From UBA2784 sp964494625 (lineage in GTDB: Bacteria; Pseudomonadota; Alphaproteobacteria; Micropepsales; Micropepsaceae): DNA of 64,000 nt. The stretch covers positions 868,001 to 932,000 of the forward strand of contig CAZBRT010000002.1 in assembly GCA_964494625.1 (NCBI GenBank), given 5' to 3'. How positions within the stretch are numbered: the first letter of the stretch is position 1; each line of letters starts with the position of its first letter. Below the pieces are notes generated by a model. The model was not told where the DNA came from. It did not search any database and saw only the letters and a program-made list of their open reading frames with translations. Below are positions 60,838 through 64,000 of the stretch, piece after piece. The position numbers and the translations under genes are program-made.

Positions 60838-62646
60838 ATGCGCCTTCCTGAAGTGTTCAAGAACCTGCGCGGCAGGAAGTCCCCACATGGGCCGGAGATC
60901 GACGCCATGTGCGCGGTGCTTTCGCGCATGACAATTTTTGAGGACATCGGCGAGGACGCCCTGCGCGACATCTGCGGTGAACTTGACTGGTTCTGCCTGC
61001 CTGGCGGTGCCGCCCTTTCCCGCGAGAATGATGCCGAGAGCGCGATGTTTCTCGTGACCTCGGGCGCTCTTGGCGTCTATGTGGCCGATGGTGCGGGCAA
61101 CGAGACAATGGTCGCCACCGTTCCGGCCGGCGAGACGGCAGGCGAGATGGCGATGATCTCGGGCGAGCCGCACTCGGCCCATCTGGTGGCGCTGCGTGAC
61201 AGCGAACTCGTGCGCGTGCGCCGATCAGTCTTTGACCGGTTGACGGCAAGCCATCCCAAAATCCTCATCAATCTTGCGCGCCTTCTGGTACGCCGCCTGC
61301 GCCGCACGACGCGCAAGGTGGTGACGCATGACCGCCCGCGCTCCTATGCCATCGTTCCCCTGCATCCGGGTATCGACACGCGCGCGTGCGCGGCGGGCAT
61401 CACGCGGGCGCTGGGACGCATGGGCATCAAGGTCATGCATTTCAATGCGCAGCACGCAAGCTCGGACAGCGGCTGGTTCCATCGTGTGGAGGAAGAGCAC
61501 GAGCTGGTCGTCTATGAGGCGGATGCGCGCGATACGTCGTGGGGGCAGCTCTGCATCCGCCAGGCCGACAAGGTCCTGGCGCTTGTCGACACGAAAAGCG
61601 ATGTCGATGGCGTGGCCGCCCAGGCCCTGCGCACGACACTGGGGCGCCGCCATGTCGCCGATCTCATCATGCTGTCTGACGACGGCACGCTGCCGGGCAC
61701 GCTGGCGCGCGAATGGGCGCGCTCGCTTGGCAGTGAGCATCATCATTTCATCCGGACAGGCAACCCTGCCGATGCCGACCGCTGCGCGCGGCTGTTGACG
61801 GGTCATGCCGTCTCCATCGTGTTTGCGGGCGGCGGCGCGCGCGGCTTTGCGCATCTGGGAGTCATCCGGGCGCTGCGCCAGGCGGGCATTCCCTTCGACA
61901 TGATCGGCGGCGCCAGCATGGGTGCCATCATCGGTGCGGCGGTGGCGCAGGAGTGGGACGACAAGGCGCTCTATGGAAGGTTCCGCGACAGCTTCGTCAC
62001 GTCCAACCCCCTGTCCGACTACACGCTGCCGCTGGTGTCGCTGGTGCGCGGGCGCAAGGTGCGGACGCTGCTCAAGCATCATTTTGGCGAGAGCCGCATC
62101 GAGGATTCGCTGCGGCCGTTCTTCTGCGTGTCATCAAACCTGACAACGGGCGGCACGCATGTGCATCGCGAGGGGCTGATGCATCGCGCGCTGCGGGCGA
62201 GCATTTCCATTCCCGGCGTGCTGCCGCCGGTCGTCGAGGGCAAGGACCTTCTGGTTGATGGTGGTGTCACCAACAATTTCCCCGCCGACATCATGGCGCG
62301 TTACGCGCGCGGGCCGATCATCGGCATTGACGTCGGCGGCGACCATGCGTTGTCTGCCGAGTTCGACAATTATGACGAACCCTCGCTGTGGCGCCTCTTC
62401 CGCAACGGACTTCGCGGTACGCCCGGCATCGTGAGCCTGTTGATGCGCGCGGGCACGATCGGCAGCGAGGGCCAGCGCCAGCAGGCGCGCGGGCATTGCG
62501 ACCTTTTGTTCGTGCCACCGCTTGACGAGGTGGGCCTTCGCCACTGGAAGCGCTTTGATGTGGCGGTCGAGAGGGGCTATGCGCACGCGATGGATGTGCT
62601 GGAGCGTCAGGGCTTGCCGCCCGCGCTAAAGGCGGTTGCTGCCTGA
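60838..62646 (+). CDS. Cyclic-nucleotide-binding patatin-like phospholipase (NTE-like)
   Basis: A protein of about 602 residues. Residues about 25-155 are a CAP-type cyclic-nucleotide-binding domain (FLVTSGALGVYV, GETAGEMAMISGEPHSAHLVALRDSELVRV). A central region (about 165-320) resembles the middle of NTE/PNPLA6 homologues. The patatin domain has the GGGARG oxyanion motif near residue 330, nucleophile Ser360 in GGASMGA and Asp474 in LVDGGVTNN. It should hydrolyse phospholipids under cNMP control. The GGAG at 60828 fits ATG 60838; ATG 60826 is the alternative. Confidence 0.92.
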   Translation: MRLPEVFKNLRGRKSPHGPEIDAMCAVLSRMTIFEDIGEDALRDICGELDWFCLPGGAALSRENDAESAMFLVTSGALGVYVADGAGNETMVATVPAGETAGEMAMISGEPHSAHLVALRDSELVRVRRSVFDRLTASHPKILINLARLLVRRLRRTTRKVVTHDRPRSYAIVPLHPGIDTRACAAGITRALGRMGIKVMHFNAQHASSDSGWFHRVEEEHELVVYEADARDTSWGQLCIRQADKVLALVDTKSDVDGVAAQALRTTLGRRHVADLIMLSDDGTLPGTLAREWARSLGSEHHHFIRTGNPADADRCARLLTGHAVSIVFAGGGARGFAHLGVIRALRQAGIPFDMIGGASMGAIIGAAVAQEWDDKALYGRFRDSFVTSNPLSDYTLPLVSLVRGRKVRTLLKHHFGESRIEDSLRPFFCVSSNLTTGGTHVHREGLMHRALRASISIPGVLPPVVEGKDLLVDGGVTNNFPADIMARYARGPIIGIDVGGDHALSAEFDNYDEPSLWRLFRNGLRGTPGIVSLLMRAGTIGSEGQRQQARGHCDLLFVPPLDEVGLRHWKRFDVAVERGYAHAMDVLERQGLPPALKAVAA

Positions 62647-63792
62647 GGCGGTTGCCGCCTGAGGCGGCTTTGAAAGCGCGCGGCGGACGGGTTCCTCGAT
62701 AAAGCGCCAGAACGCCCAAGCCAAAAGGATGAGAAGCGCAAAGCGGACGACGATGTTCACCCCCATCGCCTCCGTCCGGAACATGTTGCGCGGAATGTCG
62801 TGATTGATCTGGCCAAAGCTGTCGATCAGGAACAGCCCGATGAAATGGGTCATGTAGAGGCTGAACGATATTTTCGACAGGAAGCGCATCGGCGGCGTCG
62901 CCAGCACCCTTGCCACCCCACCCTCGTCAAACTGCAGGCTGCGGATGAAAACGGCGAGCAGAAAAACGCTCAGCGCATCGGGTGCATGAAGGTGGAAACA
63001 GGCGAGGATCGCGACCACCAGAAAGGGCTGGAGCATGGGCAATTGCCTGTCCCACCTGCCGGGATCAAGGAATGACAGGCCGCAGCCGAGCATGAAGGCG
63101 AGAAGCGCGCGCACAAAGGGAATGTCGTTCGGAGCCTGCAGATAATCGAGCCCGTAGGCGGCATGAAGGGCAATCGAAAGAACACCACCCGTCAGGATGA
63201 AAAAGGCCGCGCGCGCAGGCTTTCCCATGAAGCGCGTCAGGCGCAGCACGAATGGATAGGCGAGATAGGCAAAGAGCAGCGCCGAGATGAACCAGGACGG
63301 CACGTTCCAGACCAGCTTGTCGTGAAAACCCCAGGACTGGAGCATGAAGGCGGTCGTTGCGAGATTGACGGGATTGGCCTCGGGCCGGTCGAAAGGAGCA
63401 AAGCCCGGATCAAAGGCGCCGTTCTCCACGCCCCAGACGAGGATGAGTTCGATGACGACAAGGATCGCAAGCGTTACCAGATGCACCGGCCACAGCCGTA
63501 CAAGCCGCGCGCGCATGAAGGTGCCGTAGGTGCGCGCTGAAAAGTCGGCGTCAAACAGGCGCGCCGAGGATCGCGCGATCACAAGGCCGGACAGCACGAA
63601 GAAAAGATCGACGAAGAGATAATATTTCTGGAACGCGCCCGCGAGAAAAGCCACCGGCGGATAGAAAGCGAATATTCCCTGTGCGTGATAGAGCACGATG
63701 CAGACGGCGGCGAAGCCGCGCAAGCCATCCAGGCTTGCGATCTCGCCGTTGCCGTTATTGCCGTTTGCCGTGGCCGGCAGTTTCTGCGCCAT
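62626..63792 (-). CDS. Acyltransferase-3 family membrane protein
   Basis: A 388-residue protein with about ten transmembrane helices: SLDGLRGFAAVCIVLYHAQG (family start with the catalytic His-type region), FFVLSGLVI, RLVRLWPVH, and FSLYMTHFIGLFL near the end. These enzymes O-acetylate surface glycans or antibiotics. Its last seven codons overlap the 3' end of the convergent patatin gene, within a short tandem repeat. No dedicated sugar cluster is seen beside it. Confidence 0.93.
   Translation of the reverse strand: MAQKLPATANGNNGNGEIASLDGLRGFAAVCIVLYHAQGIFAFYPPVAFLAGAFQKYYLFVDLFFVLSGLVIARSSARLFDADFSARTYGTFMRARLVRLWPVHLVTLAILVVIELILVWGVENGAFDPGFAPFDRPEANPVNLATTAFMLQSWGFHDKLVWNVPSWFISALLFAYLAYPFVLRLTRFMGKPARAAFFILTGGVLSIALHAAYGLDYLQAPNDIPFVRALLAFMLGCGLSFLDPGRWDRQLPMLQPFLVVAILACFHLHAPDALSVFLLAVFIRSLQFDEGGVARVLATPPMRFLSKISFSLYMTHFIGLFLIDSFGQINHDIPRNMFRTEAMGVNIVVRFALLILLAWAFWRFIEEPVRRALSKPPQAATASGSNRL
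62631..62662. repeat. 16-bp tandem duplication at the convergent gene ends
   Basis: GGCGGTTGCTGCCTGA (62631-62646) is followed by GGCGGTTGCCGCCTGA (62647-62662) and a partial third unit. The patatin stop codon ends the first unit, so an ancestral slippage or duplication lies at the junction of the two genes. Confidence 0.7.
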
Positions 63793-63838
63793 TGCCCGAG
63801 CTTCCCCCCGAAAGCGCGTTCTCGACCGACCGAATGCC

Positions 63839-64000
63839 CTAGACCGGCTTTCGTACCGGATAGAGATTGTCGAATTTCGGCTCGCGCTTTTCCGCCTTGG
63901 CGACGAAAGCCTCTTTCATGTCGGTTTCGGGATTATACATGCCCGCCTGCCATGTGGCGATGTAATCAAGCGAATCCGCAATCGAATGGTCGCGGGCGTG
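63839..64000 (-). CDS. Crotonase/enoyl-CoA hydratase family protein, C-terminal fragment
   Basis: The last 53 residues (HARDHSIADSLDYIATWQAG ... FVAKAEKREPKFDNL) are in the window; the rest lies beyond its right edge. The WQAGMYNPETDMKEAF and EKREPKFDNL blocks are typical of the C-terminal helical lid of crotonase-fold enzymes. It is convergent in neither direction with a visible partner; the acyltransferase gene starts 46 bases downstream on the same strand. Confidence 0.8.
   Translation of the reverse strand, partial: HARDHSIADSLDYIATWQAGMYNPETDMKEAFVAKAEKREPKFDNLYPVRKPV

Overview
The window is a compact, GC-rich chromosomal segment of an alphaproteobacterium. The lineage is read from four things: the gene order murA-DUF2948-hisD-UPF0262-LMW phosphatase-infA-maf-rng-yacG on the minus strand (36299-43350), which is typical of the class; a tRNA-His without an encoded G-1 and with A73; a phasin gene with a TGC-rich PhaR-like site; and DUF6460, DUF2948 and UPF0262 proteins. 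I cannot name a genus. No rRNA, prophage, insertion sequence or CRISPR array is visible. About 63 protein genes and three tRNA genes (His, Phe, Thr) are supported.

Layout. 1-10.9 kb: the N-terminal part of a quinohaemoprotein-type alcohol dehydrogenase, a divergent iron-related pair (PKHD hydroxylase against imelysin plus di-haem DUF1111) around a Fur-like box, a Tat-exported FecR-domain protein, small envelope proteins, a pirin, and an SGNH-MBOAT O-acylation operon ending at tRNA-His. 11-18.9 kb: a beta-barrel protein, SppA, a phasin with its probable PhaR operator, an autoinhibited Fic AMPylator, a WS/DGAT acyltransferase and a lipase (storage lipid and polyester handling). 19-26.8 kb: an unusual signalling cluster (below). 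27-35.3 kb: NfrB/NfrA-like polysaccharide synthesis and export genes and a large multi-PAS hybrid histidine kinase. 35.3-44.7 kb: a PIN toxin-antitoxin pair with a perfect palindromic operator beside tRNA-Phe, the conserved housekeeping operon above, and two tandem cysteine-rich secreted paralogues. 45-53.2 kb: TerC, ExoD, TauE/SafE, a branched-chain or aromatic amino-acid dehydrogenase, a fused indolepyruvate ferredoxin oxidoreductase, and an SPFH protein followed by a 58-residue Arc-like regulator. 53.3-64 kb: phenylalanine 4-hydroxylase, thiolase and three hotdog thioesterases, an AKR-SDR pair, a cyclic-nucleotide-binding patatin phospholipase, an acyltransferase-3 protein and the end of a crotonase.

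The best candidate for an undescribed system is 19053-26807: a HEPN/DUF4145-like plus DUF4071 protein; an FHA-transmembrane-trypsin-like protease; a TPR-Ser/Thr kinase; a DUF4071-SLOG-class III nucleotide cyclase; and a stand-alone SLOG protein overlapping the cyclase by ATGA. This combines phospho-signalling, a nucleotide second-messenger source, a likely nucleotide-binding SLOG protein, a protease and a possible RNase-like fold. Such combinations are typical of nucleotide-centred conflict or stress systems. The cyclase has Asn at both positions that normally select the purine base, so its product cannot be predicted. A cNMP-binding patatin phospholipase 34 kb downstream is a possible but unproven receptor.

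Dispersed non-coding structure: a ~175-bp repeat present twice (1303-1474, 41409-41584) with a mini-form at 53219-53246, a diverged ~94-bp inverted-repeat element (56051-56144), a 3 x 17-bp tandem repeat (18900-18950), and two terminators sharing an identical tail.
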